From JAKQIM01 sp029557965 (GTDB lineage Bacteria; Chloroflexota; Anaerolineae; Anaerolineales; UBA4823), in NCBI GenBank assembly GCA_035341015.1, contig DAOQUL010000016.1:1-64000 (forward strand): a stretch of DNA of 64,000 nucleotides, given 5' to 3'. Both the position numbers and the translations under genes were made by a program. Each line of letters opens with the position of its first letter. Within the stretch, counting starts at the first letter, position 1. Below are positions 1 through 8,525 of this stretch, in pieces. Below the pieces are notes generated by a model. The model had not been told where the DNA came from. It worked only from the letters and a program-made list of their open reading frames with translations, and made no database searches.

Positions 1-1
1 G

Positions 2-712
2 CGCTGGCCGTTTTATGGCTCCCGCAAGATCACGGTAGTACTGAACCAGGAAGAAATCGCTGTTTCGCGTCCCACCGTGCAACGATATATGCGCGAAATG
101 TGCATTTCAGGCATTGCTCCTGGCCCAAATACCAGTAAACCAGCCCCGGAACACAAGATTTACCCCTATTTACTCCGTCACATCAGCGCCAGTTACCCGA
201 ATCACGTTTGGGGCATCGATATTACGTATGTTCGTCTGCGGAGTGGCTGGATGTACCTGGTGGCCGTTCTGGATTGGTTCTCTCGTTTTGTGGTCGCCTG
301 GGAGTTGGATCAGACCCTGGAACTCCCTTTCGTTCTGAACGCCGTGGATCGTGCCTTACAACAAGCCACACCCACCATCTGGAACAGTGATCAGGGCAGC
401 CATTTCACCAGTCCGTTCTACCTGGATCGTCTGTTGGTTGCCAACGTCCAGATCAGCATGGATGGCCGTGGTCGCGCCGTGGATAATATCTTCACCGAGC
501 GCTTGTGGCGCTCGGTGAAGTACGAGGAGGTGTACATCAACGATTATGCTTCTCCCCGCGATGCCCGTTGTGGTCTGGCTCGCTATTTCCGCTTCTACAA
601 CTTCGAGCGCCCTCACCAGGCGCTCGGCTACCAAACGCCTGCTCAGGTTTATGCTGTTAAAGATCAGGCCGTGCTATACTCAACCTTAAGAAAGGAGTCC
701 ACCTTACAGTGA
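2..712 (+). CDS. IS3-family transposase OrfB (DDE integrase), 5' end outside window
   Basis: The frame is open from base 2, so the gene starts before the window; the ATG at 77 is internal. Upstream residues RWPFYGSRKI form the motif that precedes the catalytic core in IS3 OrfB proteins. The rve-type DDE core follows: first Asp in WGIDITYVRL, second in WNSDQGSHFT, Glu in AVDNIFTERLW, then the C-terminal signature NFERPHQALGYQTPAQVY. Such proteins cut and join DNA ends during transposition, normally as a frameshifted OrfAB product. The visible part is intact. The right end of the element probably lies at about 700-750, but the left end is outside the window, so its borders cannot be fixed. Confidence 0.93.
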   Translation, partial: RWPFYGSRKITVVLNQEEIAVSRPTVQRYMREMCISGIAPGPNTSKPAPEHKIYPYLLRHISASYPNHVWGIDITYVRLRSGWMYLVAVLDWFSRFVVAWELDQTLELPFVLNAVDRALQQATPTIWNSDQGSHFTSPFYLDRLLVANVQISMDGRGRAVDNIFTERLWRSVKYEEVYINDYASPRDARCGLARYFRFYNFERPHQALGYQTPAQVYAVKDQAVLYSTLRKESTLQ

Positions 713-1021
713 CCCCTTTTCGTGTCTAAACAATGTTTACCACCCCAACCAATGGTATCGCATCGGCCTTTACTCCAAACTATCGCACAACTCTATGATG
801 ATTTTCAAGGGCTCAATGACACAATTAGCTGTTTGCCAGCAATTGCGTGAGGAAGATCCCTATAATCCCCACTGTTTTGGAACTGATAATAATTCGACCA
901 CTGGCTTTATCCAACTGTACGTACGAATCAGTATGGATCCGTACAACCGAATTACCAACCAAATGAAATGGGCCACAGACATAAAACGATACTACGGCCC
1001 GTAAAGAAAACCGGAGGTGCT
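713..1021. other. Intergenic stretch after the IS3 transposase
   Basis: No convincing gene is seen in these 309 bases. They are AT-richer than most of the window and presumably hold the right end of the IS3 element and its flank. A 69-codon open frame at 795-1004 has no ribosome-binding site and no recognisable sequence. A good ribosome-binding site, GGAGG at 1012-1016, serves the next gene. Confidence 0.5.
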
Positions 1022-1768
1022 ATGAACACGTCTCCTAAAACAAAATTATACATTACTGTGATTGTGCTGGCATTGTGCTTAGTTGCTATACTGGGTTACT
1101 CAACTGCTCGCAGTGCAATAATAAAACCAAAACCGCTCGCATATACCCCCGTTCCAACAGATTTATTGAACTCAAGCTTGAGTGAAATTCAGGTTCTAGA
1201 ACAGGAACTTCAAGGGGATTTAGACACAGAGACTAGAAAAAGTCTGGAAGCTAAGTTGGAAATACTCTACTCCCAAGCTACACAGCAGGCAATTGGTATT
1301 CAGCAACTAACTGCTATGCCCGAAAACGCCAAGACATTTATCCCGCCTACCTTCGAGTTTGATGGGCAAAGAGAAACGGGGATCATCCAATACCCATCCG
1401 TGCCCTTCCCAAGCACAGAATACAAAATTACGAATGCTTGGCAAGATATGATAAATGGCAAGTATGTTCTGGTTTTTGCAGGAACGCTTGCCAGTGATCC
1501 TGAACAAGGCGTCGTGGTTGTGTTGGTAGAGTCACCTCGCCAATACAGACAATATTTAACACCAACCAAAAGCGGGGCAATTAGTATCGCAGATGCGATA
1601 GGATTTCGCCTGGTTATTCGCTCATCAGATAACAATGAGATCTACTATTTTGACGTCCCTGCACAAAAATTCGTCAACTCGTTAAACGAAGTAGTTCCAA
1701 CTGCTACGGCATTACCAACACCGACTGTGCCATTAGAAACTATGATACCTGCATTACCGTACCCATAA
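1022..1768 (+). CDS. Hypothetical membrane-anchored protein, AT-rich
   Basis: This 248-residue protein is not recognised. The ATG at 1022 is chosen because GGAGG lies 5 bases upstream; an in-frame ATG at 968 has no such site. Residues about 8-29 (LYITVIVLALCLVAILGYST) form one membrane segment or uncleaved signal, and the rest should lie outside the membrane. A short segment near residues 45-80 is predicted helical (SEIQVLEQELQGDL), and the tail is Thr/Pro-rich. Base composition is visibly AT-richer than neighbouring genes, and it sits between an IS3 transposase and a truncated rarA, so it was probably acquired with mobile DNA. Function unknown. Confidence 0.6.
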   Translation: MNTSPKTKLYITVIVLALCLVAILGYSTARSAIIKPKPLAYTPVPTDLLNSSLSEIQVLEQELQGDLDTETRKSLEAKLEILYSQATQQAIGIQQLTAMPENAKTFIPPTFEFDGQRETGIIQYPSVPFPSTEYKITNAWQDMINGKYVLVFAGTLASDPEQGVVVVLVESPRQYRQYLTPTKSGAISIADAIGFRLVIRSSDNNEIYYFDVPAQKFVNSLNEVVPTATALPTPTVPLETMIPALPYP

Positions 1769-1772
1769 GGTT

Positions 1773-1847
1773 GCGCGGGCGCATGCGCGCCGCCAGGGGG
1801 GCTTCGCTGCGCATGCGGGTTTCGTGGGCGTGGGTGAAGAGGTCCAT
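1773..1847 (-). pseudogene. rarA: rarA (replication-associated recombination protein A) 5' stump
   Basis: Reading leftward from an ATG at 1847 gives 25 codons ending ...SEAPLAARMRPR. The EAPLAARMRPR segment, preceded by MDLF, is the typical start of RarA/MgsA-type AAA ATPases, which act at stalled replication forks. The match stops abruptly 5 bases from the stop codon of the preceding plus-strand gene, and no Walker A or later RarA sequence follows. This is the promoter-proximal end of a gene cut by insertion or deletion at about base 1770. The match is made by eye from the family's N-terminal signature. Confidence 0.7.
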
Positions 1848-1853
1848 GCACAC

Positions 1854-1859
1854 ATTATA
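1854..1859 (-). promoter_or_regulatory. -10 box of the truncated rarA
   Basis: A consensus TATAAT on the minus strand lies 6 bases upstream of the rarA ATG, placing the likely transcription start at or beside the start codon. No ribosome-binding site is present, so the mRNA would be leaderless. No good -35 box is evident. Confidence 0.5.
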
Positions 1860-2164
1860 ACGCGAACGGCTTTTTTGCCGGTTTCTGGCTTGCACCGATT
1901 GGCTTTTTGGTTGTACGATTTATGCATGCCCACTCGCAAGAATGCGATTTAGGTATGGCAGTGTGCCTTATATTCCAAATAGGCAGATACGATGCCTAAG
2001 ATGGCCTAGGCGGGCAAAGACTGCCCGTTCAACAGTTGCAGTTGCTATCAGCTTGGTTGGGATAGACGCTTGGTTGAGAAATTCAGCAGCAGTGGCCCTG
2101 GTAGTTTGTAAAACATGCTTTGATGGGTGAATTGGTATGATCTGTCTCCGAAGAGGAGGCAGAT

Positions 2165-2218
2165 ATGGCAAAGAAGTACATCGTCGAATTGTCTACATCC
2201 TCTCATGCTATAATCTGA
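2165..2218 (+). pseudogene. Possible IS630-family transposase N-terminal stump
   Basis: A strong ribosome-binding site (GAGGAGG) and an ATG at 2165 start a 17-codon frame, MAKKYIVELSTSSHAII, ended by TGA. The first ten residues resemble the usual start of IS630-type transposases (KKYIVxL). The resemblance then stops, and the -10 box of the next gene lies inside the frame. TATGAT at 2136-2141 could be its old promoter. The rest of 1848-2164 shows no gene. The identification rests on about ten residues only. Confidence 0.35.
2209..2214 (+). promoter_or_regulatory. -10 box for the MalT-like regulator
   Basis: A consensus TATAAT ends 7 bases before the ATG at 2222, and there is no ribosome-binding site between them. 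A leaderless transcript is likely. No convincing -35 box is seen at the usual distance. Confidence 0.55.
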
Positions 2219-2221
2219 ATC

Positions 2222-4837
2222 ATGTCCACAGCCTTGCTTGCCACCAAGCTGATTATTCCGCCTCTGCGCGGCGGTCTGGTGAAGCGCACACATCTTGAGG
2301 AAAAACTCGAGGCTGGGCTTGACGGCAGAATCATCCTCGTCACAGCTCCAGCCGGCTTTGGAAAGACCAGTTTGATTGCCAACTGGGTCCGGCGCCTACA
2401 CGCCGGCCAGACGGCCTGGTTGAGCCTGGATGACTCTGACAACGATCCGGTGCGTTTTTGGTCCTATCTCATCGCGGCCCTGCAGACTCTGCATCCTGGT
2501 TTGGGGAGTGAGGCCATCTCTCTGTTTATGAGCACCCGGTCCCTACCCGCTGAGGCGGCCCTGACTGCCCTGGTCAACGATTTGAATACCCAGGCGCCCA
2601 TCCTGCTTGTGCTGGATGACCTGCACTTGATTAGCAGCGCCGAGGTTCAGCGCGGCCTGGCCTTTCTGGTTGAACATCAGCCCGAAGCGTTTAAACTGAT
2701 CATCGCCACCCGCTCCGACCCACAACTGCCGTTGGCCCGCTTGCGCGCCCGCCAGCAGTGCACTGAAATCCGCCTGGCCGAGCTACGTTTCAGTGACGAG
2801 GAAACGGCCAGCTTTCTGCGCCAGCGCCTCGGCCCGGATCTGCCTGCCAAACAGATCGCTGCCCTGGCCGGGCGCACCGAGGGTTGGATCGCTGGCCTGC
2901 AAATGGCAGCGCTCTCATTGCAATCCGCCTCCGACCCGGCTGCCTTCATCCGCGACTTCACTGGCAGCAATCGTTATGTGCTCGACTATCTACTTGAAGA
3001 GGTGCTCAGGCGCGAAAAGGATGAGACGCAAAACTTCTTGCTGCAGACCTCTTGCCTGAGGCGATTGTGCGCCCCGCTGTGTGATACCTTGACCGGCCGC
3101 AGCGATGGTCAGGCCATGCTCGAGCGGCTTGAAGCCGAAAACCTCTTCCTGATCCCGCTCGATGCAGAACGCCGCTGGTACCGCTACCATCCGCTCTTTG
3201 CCGACCTGCTTGCCCGGCAGATGCAAGACGCCCAACCCGATCTGCTGCCCGGTCTGCACCAACGCGCCGCTGGCTGGTATGCTCAAAACGGGGATGATGC
3301 CGCCGCGGTCGAACACGCCCTGGCAGGGCAAGCTTTCGAGCAGGCCGCCACACTGGTCGAACACGCCTGCTTCACCCTGCTGGCCCGCAGCGAAATCGCC
3401 ACACTCGTATCCTGGATGCGTTCCCTGCCAGACGGGACGATCCGCACTCACCCCTGGCTTTGCGTGTTGGATGCCTGGCTCCTAATCTTAACTGGACAGG
3501 CTGGCACCATCGAAGCGCGCCTGCAAAGCGCCGAAGCCCTGTTCTCTGGCCTGCCAGTGGCCGAAGCGACGCGATTGCAAGGGTATGCCGCGGCTATCCG
3601 CGCCCAGATCTGCTTTATCCAGGGGGCGGCTCCGCTGGCGGTCCAGCACGCCCGTGTAGCCCTGGAACGCCTGGCCTCGACAGACTACGTCATCAGCGCC
3701 ACTACTGCCACCATCCTTGGGGCGGCCTACAGCTACGGCGGCGATTTAACTTCCGCTGTGGCCGCATTTGAAAAAGCCAAAGCCATCAGCCTGGCCAATG
3801 GCAACCAGTTCAACGCGATCATTGCCAGTTCAGCCCTGGCGCAGATCACCGCCGCCCGCGGACGATTGCACGACGCCCACCAGATCTATTGTGATGGAAT
3901 GCACCTGATGGGCAATGTCCACCTGCTTGCCCCCGGCTATGCTTATGTGGGGCTGGCCGACATTTTGCGTGAATGGAACGATCTGCCCGCCGCTTTAGAA
4001 AATGCCCAGAAAGGCGTCGAGATCTGCGAACTACTCGGGCAGGCCGACATCCTGATGACCGGCTACACCATACTGGCGCGCGTCCAGCGCGGCCAGGGGC
4101 ATTACTCTACCGCGCAGGCCACGCTCGAAAAAGCTCGCCGGGTTGCCAGCGAAATCTCGGCCTGGTCGCTCGACACAGTCCTGCTCCAGCAGGCACGGTT
4201 GGCGCTGGCTGTCGGAGACGTATTGTCCGCAAAGCGTTGGGCGCAGGAGAGCAGCTACCAGCCAGACGAACCGCTGGCCTTCCACCGTGAGGCCGGCCTG
4301 CTGACGCTGGCACGGGTGCTCACTGCGCAAGGCGAGTTCGATCAGGCGGAGGTTCTGCTCGAGCGTCTGCAACGGGCGGCCGCAGATTCGGGCCGATATG
4401 CCGGTGAGATCGAATCCTGCTTGCTACGAGCGATCAATTTTAACGCCCAAGGGCAGGCCTCCCGCGCCCGCACAGTGCTCGAGCGCGCCCTGTCCCTTTC
4501 TGAGCCAGAAGGTTTTACGCGCATCTACTTAGACGAGGGCGAAGCAGCAGTGGCGCTAATCCGCGGGCTGGCGCCCAGCTCTGCACTGGCTGGGAGGATC
4601 GCATCTCCCGTTCCCGCTTCAGTGACAGCGCTGATCGAGCCGCTCAGTAACCGCGAACTGGATGTGCTGCGCCTGTTGGCTGCCGGGTTGTCCAATCCCG
4701 AAATTGCTGAAAGGCTTTACATCTCGCTCAATACAGTCAAGGCGCATGTCAAAAGCATTTTCGCCAAGCTCGGCGTCCACAACCGCAGCCAGGCGTTGCT
4801 CCGCGCCCAGGAATTGAACAAAAACTACCCTCCCTAA
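2222..4837 (+). CDS. MalT-like STAND ATPase, LuxR-family transcriptional regulator
   Basis: An 871-residue regulator with MalT architecture. The N-terminus KLIIPPLRGGLVKR is typical of the family. Walker A is APAGFGKTS at residues 42-50 and Walker B is LLVLDDLHLI near 128-137. A winged-helix and long TPR-like helical region fill about 300-790. The C-terminal LuxR helix-turn-helix at about 805-862 includes LSNRELDVLRLLAAGLSNPEIAERL in part and NTVKAHVKSIFAKL. Family members are ATP-dependent activators switched on by a small-molecule ligand. The ABC-2 exporter genes start 73 bases downstream on the same strand and are the obvious candidate targets; this is inferred from position only. The ligand cannot be deduced. 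Confidence 0.93.
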   Translation: MSTALLATKLIIPPLRGGLVKRTHLEEKLEAGLDGRIILVTAPAGFGKTSLIANWVRRLHAGQTAWLSLDDSDNDPVRFWSYLIAALQTLHPGLGSEAISLFMSTRSLPAEAALTALVNDLNTQAPILLVLDDLHLISSAEVQRGLAFLVEHQPEAFKLIIATRSDPQLPLARLRARQQCTEIRLAELRFSDEETASFLRQRLGPDLPAKQIAALAGRTEGWIAGLQMAALSLQSASDPAAFIRDFTGSNRYVLDYLLEEVLRREKDETQNFLLQTSCLRRLCAPLCDTLTGRSDGQAMLERLEAENLFLIPLDAERRWYRYHPLFADLLARQMQDAQPDLLPGLHQRAAGWYAQNGDDAAAVEHALAGQAFEQAATLVEHACFTLLARSEIATLVSWMRSLPDGTIRTHPWLCVLDAWLLILTGQAGTIEARLQSAEALFSGLPVAEATRLQGYAAAIRAQICFIQGAAPLAVQHARVALERLASTDYVISATTATILGAAYSYGGDLTSAVAAFEKAKAISLANGNQFNAIIASSALAQITAARGRLHDAHQIYCDGMHLMGNVHLLAPGYAYVGLADILREWNDLPAALENAQKGVEICELLGQADILMTGYTILARVQRGQGHYSTAQATLEKARRVASEISAWSLDTVLLQQARLALAVGDVLSAKRWAQESSYQPDEPLAFHREAGLLTLARVLTAQGEFDQAEVLLERLQRAAADSGRYAGEIESCLLRAINFNAQGQASRARTVLERALSLSEPEGFTRIYLDEGEAAVALIRGLAPSSALAGRIASPVPASVTALIEPLSNRELDVLRLLAAGLSNPEIAERLYISLNTVKAHVKSIFAKLGVHNRSQALLRAQELNKNYPP

Positions 4838-4910
4838 CGACCCGATCAGGTGAGGACAGATCACCCTTCCCGGCAGTATCATAGATGCAGTCAACCAGAA
4901 AGGACTGCCT

Positions 4911-5855
4911 ATGACTGAACAAACTGCCATCCACCTGCAAAACCTGCATAAACGCTACGGCGAACTCACCGCCGTACACGGCATCGAATTCACCGTCCGC
5001 CGGGGCGAAATCTTCAGCCTGCTGGGTCCTAACGGAGCCGGCAAGACTACCACCATCGCAATGCTCTCCTGCCTGTTGGCTCCCACATCAGGCGATGCCC
5101 TGGTGATGGGTCAATCCATCGTTCACGCGCCGCATGCCGTTAAGCAGGCCATCGGGGTTGTGCCGCAAGAGGTGGCCATCTACGATGATTTGAGCGCTCA
5201 CCAAAACCTGGTCTTTTGGGGCCATATGTACGGGCTAAATGGCCGCCATCTGGCCCGCCGAGTAGATGAGGTCCTCGACCTGGTGGCCCTGACCAACCGC
5301 CAGCACGACCGCGCCGGGCACTATTCGGGCGGTATGCAGCGCCGTCTCAACATCGGCATCGCCTTGCTGCATGAACCGCAACTCGTCATTATGGATGAGC
5401 CGACCGTTGGCATCGATCCGCAAAGCCGGCGCAAGATCCTGGACGGCGTCAAGGAGCTCAACAGGCGCGGCGTCACCGTGCTCTACACCACCCATTACAT
5501 GGAAGAAGCCCAGGAACTATCCCACCGCATCGCCATCATGGACCACGGAAAACTGATCGCCCAGGGCACAAACAATGAGCTAATCCAGATCATCGGTGGC
5601 CTGCACCGGATCAACCTGACTCTCAGCCAGAAGCCGGCCAGCCTGCTTGAGATGTGGCGCATGCTGGCCAGCGTCCACTCGGTCAGCGAGGAGGACGGCA
5701 CCGTCAGCCTGCTGGTCAAAAACAGTGCACAAGTTTTGCCGACCGTGTTCGAGTCCGCCACGCGGGCGGACGTTCGCGTCACCAGTATGGATATCCAGGA
5801 ACCGGACCTGGAGGCGGTATTTCTGCATTTGACGGGCAAGGCGCTCCGGGATTAG
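4911..5855 (+). CDS. ABC-2 type exporter, ATP-binding subunit
   Basis: A 314-residue DrrA/CcmA-like ATPase. Walker A is GPNGAGKTTT, the signature is YSGGMQRRLN, and Walker B is LVIMDEPTVGIDP, followed by the switch His in YTTHYMEEAQ. The extra C-terminal ~90 residues are usual for exporters of this class. The ribosome-binding site AAAGGA precedes the ATG at 4911. It begins an operon with two permease genes (9 bases to the first) and should power export of a drug, lipid or peptide from the cytoplasm. The substrate is not predictable from sequence. Confidence 0.93.
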   Translation: MTEQTAIHLQNLHKRYGELTAVHGIEFTVRRGEIFSLLGPNGAGKTTTIAMLSCLLAPTSGDALVMGQSIVHAPHAVKQAIGVVPQEVAIYDDLSAHQNLVFWGHMYGLNGRHLARRVDEVLDLVALTNRQHDRAGHYSGGMQRRLNIGIALLHEPQLVIMDEPTVGIDPQSRRKILDGVKELNRRGVTVLYTTHYMEEAQELSHRIAIMDHGKLIAQGTNNELIQIIGGLHRINLTLSQKPASLLEMWRMLASVHSVSEEDGTVSLLVKNSAQVLPTVFESATRADVRVTSMDIQEPDLEAVFLHLTGKALRD

Positions 5856-5864
5856 GAGGAGGCG

Positions 5865-7115
5865 ATGAAAATCCTGTATATCACCCTTAAAGACCTGAGG
5901 CGCGCTCTGCGTAGCCCGCTCGTCCTGGCGTTCATGCTTGTTCTACCCTCACTACAAGCTGGCTTGCCTTACTTAGCCTTCCATGGGTTTTCGCAAGGCC
6001 TCAATGTACAGGTCACGCGCCTGGTAGTGGCAAACCTCGACCAGCCCGTGGCTGAATATCCCGATTTCCAGGCTGGGATCTTGCTGACAACGATGCTCCA
6101 GGATGATGGCCTGCGCAATCTGTTGGAGGTGAGCAATGTGGATTCGGAATTCGCCGCCCGCCTGGCTGTGGATGAACGCACAGCGGATGTGGCCGTCATC
6201 ATCCCGGCGGATTTCAGCGCGGCGCTCTTTCGGACCGGCGGACGGGTTACTGTGACGATAATCCATGATCCTGCCTTGACGCTGGGCCCCGCGATCGTCC
6301 GCGACGTAGTCAACAATTTCATGGACGGTTTTGCCGGCGCGTTGATGGCTGCCGATGTGGCCTCTGCCTACATTCCCGGCATGGACGAAGCTACCCGCCT
6401 GGGCGTCATGCAAAGCTACGGCGACTGGGCCCAGACCATCGGTAAAAGCTTAAGCCACAGTGTACATCCGGGCATTCGCTACGAAGCCTCGCCGCGTGTA
6501 GAAGAATCGCAGCCGGTGATGGTGACGTTGATCGGCCCGATCATGCTCGGTATGCTGGTTTTTTTTGCCTTCTTTGTTGGAGCTATCTCGGCTCAGTCCA
6601 TTTTGCGGGAGGATGAGCAGGGCACACTGGCGCGCCTTTACAAGACCCCCACCTCCCGGTTTACCATCCTGTCCGGGAAGTTCCTGGCTGTGACGGTTAT
6701 CCTGGCTCTGCAGGTCGGCTTGCTGTTGGCGATCGGGTCGGCGTTCTTCGGGATCTCCTGGGGAAATTGGATCCCGGTGGTATTCAACGGGCTGGGATTG
6801 GTCATCGCTGCGGCCGGCTTTGGCGTGATGCTGATCGCGTTCATGCGCAACACTCGACAAGCTTTCCTCATCACAGGCGGGGTAGTCATTCTAACCGGCA
6901 TGGCCGGCGGGACGATGACGACTTCCTTTGCCAACCTGCCTTCCGCTTTTGAGATCGTCAACCTGTTAACACCCCAGGGATGGGTGCTGCGCGGCTTCTT
7001 CGCTGCTATGCGCGGCGGCATGCTCGAAGCGCTCGTGCCGGCGCTGGTTTCCGCCCTGATCGGCCTGACCTGCCTGGCGGTCGGCATCTACAAACTCAAC
7101 CGCCGGTTTAATTGA
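5865..7115 (+). CDS. ABC-2 type exporter permease
   Basis: A 416-residue membrane subunit of the ABC-2 superfamily, started by ATG at 5865 behind a strong AGGAGGAGG. The N-terminal cytoplasmic start MKILYITLKDLRRAL and first membrane helix are followed by a large extracytoplasmic domain (about residues 40-215). Five further helices then form the pore domain, including GPIMLGMLVFFAFFVGAIS and the motif LREDEQGTLARLYKTPTSRF, which is typical of YhgE/ABC2 permeases. It would form a heterodimer with the next gene's product. Confidence 0.9.
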   Translation: MKILYITLKDLRRALRSPLVLAFMLVLPSLQAGLPYLAFHGFSQGLNVQVTRLVVANLDQPVAEYPDFQAGILLTTMLQDDGLRNLLEVSNVDSEFAARLAVDERTADVAVIIPADFSAALFRTGGRVTVTIIHDPALTLGPAIVRDVVNNFMDGFAGALMAADVASAYIPGMDEATRLGVMQSYGDWAQTIGKSLSHSVHPGIRYEASPRVEESQPVMVTLIGPIMLGMLVFFAFFVGAISAQSILREDEQGTLARLYKTPTSRFTILSGKFLAVTVILALQVGLLLAIGSAFFGISWGNWIPVVFNGLGLVIAAAGFGVMLIAFMRNTRQAFLITGGVVILTGMAGGTMTTSFANLPSAFEIVNLLTPQGWVLRGFFAAMRGGMLEALVPALVSALIGLTCLAVGIYKLNRRFN

Positions 7116-7153
7116 TAAAAACTCACTCTGCCTTATTCAAAAGAGAAAATCCC

Positions 7154-8353
7154 ATGCGCATCCTTCACATTGCCATCAAAGATCTGACCCAGGTTCTGCA
7201 ACAAAAGAAATCGGCGCTTTTCCTGCTGATTATGCCGCTGTTGTTCACCTGGTTGATGGGCCTGTTCTTTAGCCAGAATGAGAACCAGGACCAACGCCTG
7301 CCTGTAGGGCTGGTGCTGCTGGACAACAGCGCCCTTAGCCCGCACCTGCAAACCCTATTAAACGATTCGGATACCATCCGCCCGGTAACACCAAATCAAA
7401 ACGATACAGCCTTTCTCGAAGAGCAGGTGCGCTCGCAGAAACTAGCGGCTGTGGTGATCATGCCGTCTGGATACAGCCAGAGCGCCATGGGCGGCAAAAC
7501 TCCGCAGTTGACGGTGATCGTGGACCGTAATACCCCCGCCGGCCAGGTTGCCGATCGTTCGATCCAGCTCGCCATCACGCGCCTGTTGGGTGCGGTACAG
7601 GCTGCCAGCCTGAGCGCAGAGGCACAACCAGCAACCTTTGAGAGTGACGCTGCCCGCCAGGCTTTTCTATTGAATGCAGTCGACAGCGCCATCACGGCAT
7701 GGCTCCAGCCGCGGGCACGCGTCGAACTGCAGGCAGCCGGCAAAGTGGCCGCTTCCAGACCGGGCGGGTTTACGCAATCATCATCAGGTATGCTGGTTTT
7801 TTTCTCCACGATTGGCATGATTACCCCCGGTTACATCCTGCTGTCTGAACGGCGCTCGCGCACCCTGAAGCGCATGATGACCACCAATCTGGTGCGCGGT
7901 GAAATCATTGCCGGGCACGCCCTGGCCATGTTTATGATCTGTTTTGTGCAGGTGCTGTTACTGACAGTCTTTGGCCAATGGGTGATTGGTGTGAATTATT
8001 GGCACTCCCCCGGTGCAACGATCCTGATGTGCGCGACCCTGGCGCTCTGGTCAACCAGTTTGGGCCTGCTGATCAGCACCTTAGCCCGAGACGAAAACCA
8101 GGTGGCCCTGTTGGTGTTGGGCAGTACGCTGATCTTTGGCTTGCTGGGCGGGGCTTTCTTTCCGCTGGATATTGCGGACAAGACTTTCGCCACGATTGGG
8201 CACCTGATGCCAAGCGCCTGGGCCATCGATGGTTTCCAAAACATCCTCTTGCAGGGAGGCGGAATTGGATCGGTATTGCCAGCCGCAGGGGTCTTGTTGG
8301 TCTATGCAGCGGCGGTGTTCGCACTGTCTGTCTGCTGGCCAGAGCAGAACTGA
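7154..8353 (+). CDS. ABC-2 type exporter permease, second subunit
   Basis: A 399-residue protein with the same layout as the preceding permease: start MRILHIAIKDLTQVLQQKK, one helix, a large external domain, then a helical bundle. SERRSRTLKRMMTTNLVRGE corresponds to the coupling segment of the first subunit. The ATG at 7154 is preferred over a TTG at 7112 that overlaps the upstream stop, because homology to the first subunit begins exactly there. The C-terminus is rich in hydrophobic helices. With the ATPase it completes a heterodimeric exporter. Confidence 0.88.
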   Translation: MRILHIAIKDLTQVLQQKKSALFLLIMPLLFTWLMGLFFSQNENQDQRLPVGLVLLDNSALSPHLQTLLNDSDTIRPVTPNQNDTAFLEEQVRSQKLAAVVIMPSGYSQSAMGGKTPQLTVIVDRNTPAGQVADRSIQLAITRLLGAVQAASLSAEAQPATFESDAARQAFLLNAVDSAITAWLQPRARVELQAAGKVAASRPGGFTQSSSGMLVFFSTIGMITPGYILLSERRSRTLKRMMTTNLVRGEIIAGHALAMFMICFVQVLLLTVFGQWVIGVNYWHSPGATILMCATLALWSTSLGLLISTLARDENQVALLVLGSTLIFGLLGGAFFPLDIADKTFATIGHLMPSAWAIDGFQNILLQGGGIGSVLPAAGVLLVYAAAVFALSVCWPEQN

Positions 8354-8489
8354 ACGCAATTGGCCCGGAAGAGTTGCCAATTCAGTGTTTGAAGAACATC
8401 CTTCACGAACAGCACGGCCTTGATCTGGTAGAGCCAAGCGCTGATCTATAGCGCCTGCCGCTCCAACGTCGTGTTGGTCACACTCTGGC

Positions 8490-8518
8490 TTGCGCTATGT
8501 ACTTGGGGGTTGTACAAT
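8490..8518 (+). promoter_or_regulatory. Promoter of the 8526 membrane-protein gene
   Basis: TTGCGC at 8490-8495 and TACAAT at 8513-8518 are separated by 17 bases. The ATG at 8526 lies 7 bases after the -10 box, so transcription should start at or next to the start codon. No ribosome-binding site is present. The block GGTTGTACAAT recurs at 45552-45562 before the GH27 gene. Confidence 0.6.
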
Positions 8519-8525
8519 CAAGGGT

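Noticed and set aside
700..750. Exact right terminal repeat of the IS3 element
   Set aside because: The left end lies outside the window, so the inverted repeat cannot be confirmed.
795..1004. 69-codon open frame before the AT-rich gene
   Set aside because: No ribosome-binding site, no recognisable sequence, and it overlaps a better-supported start region.
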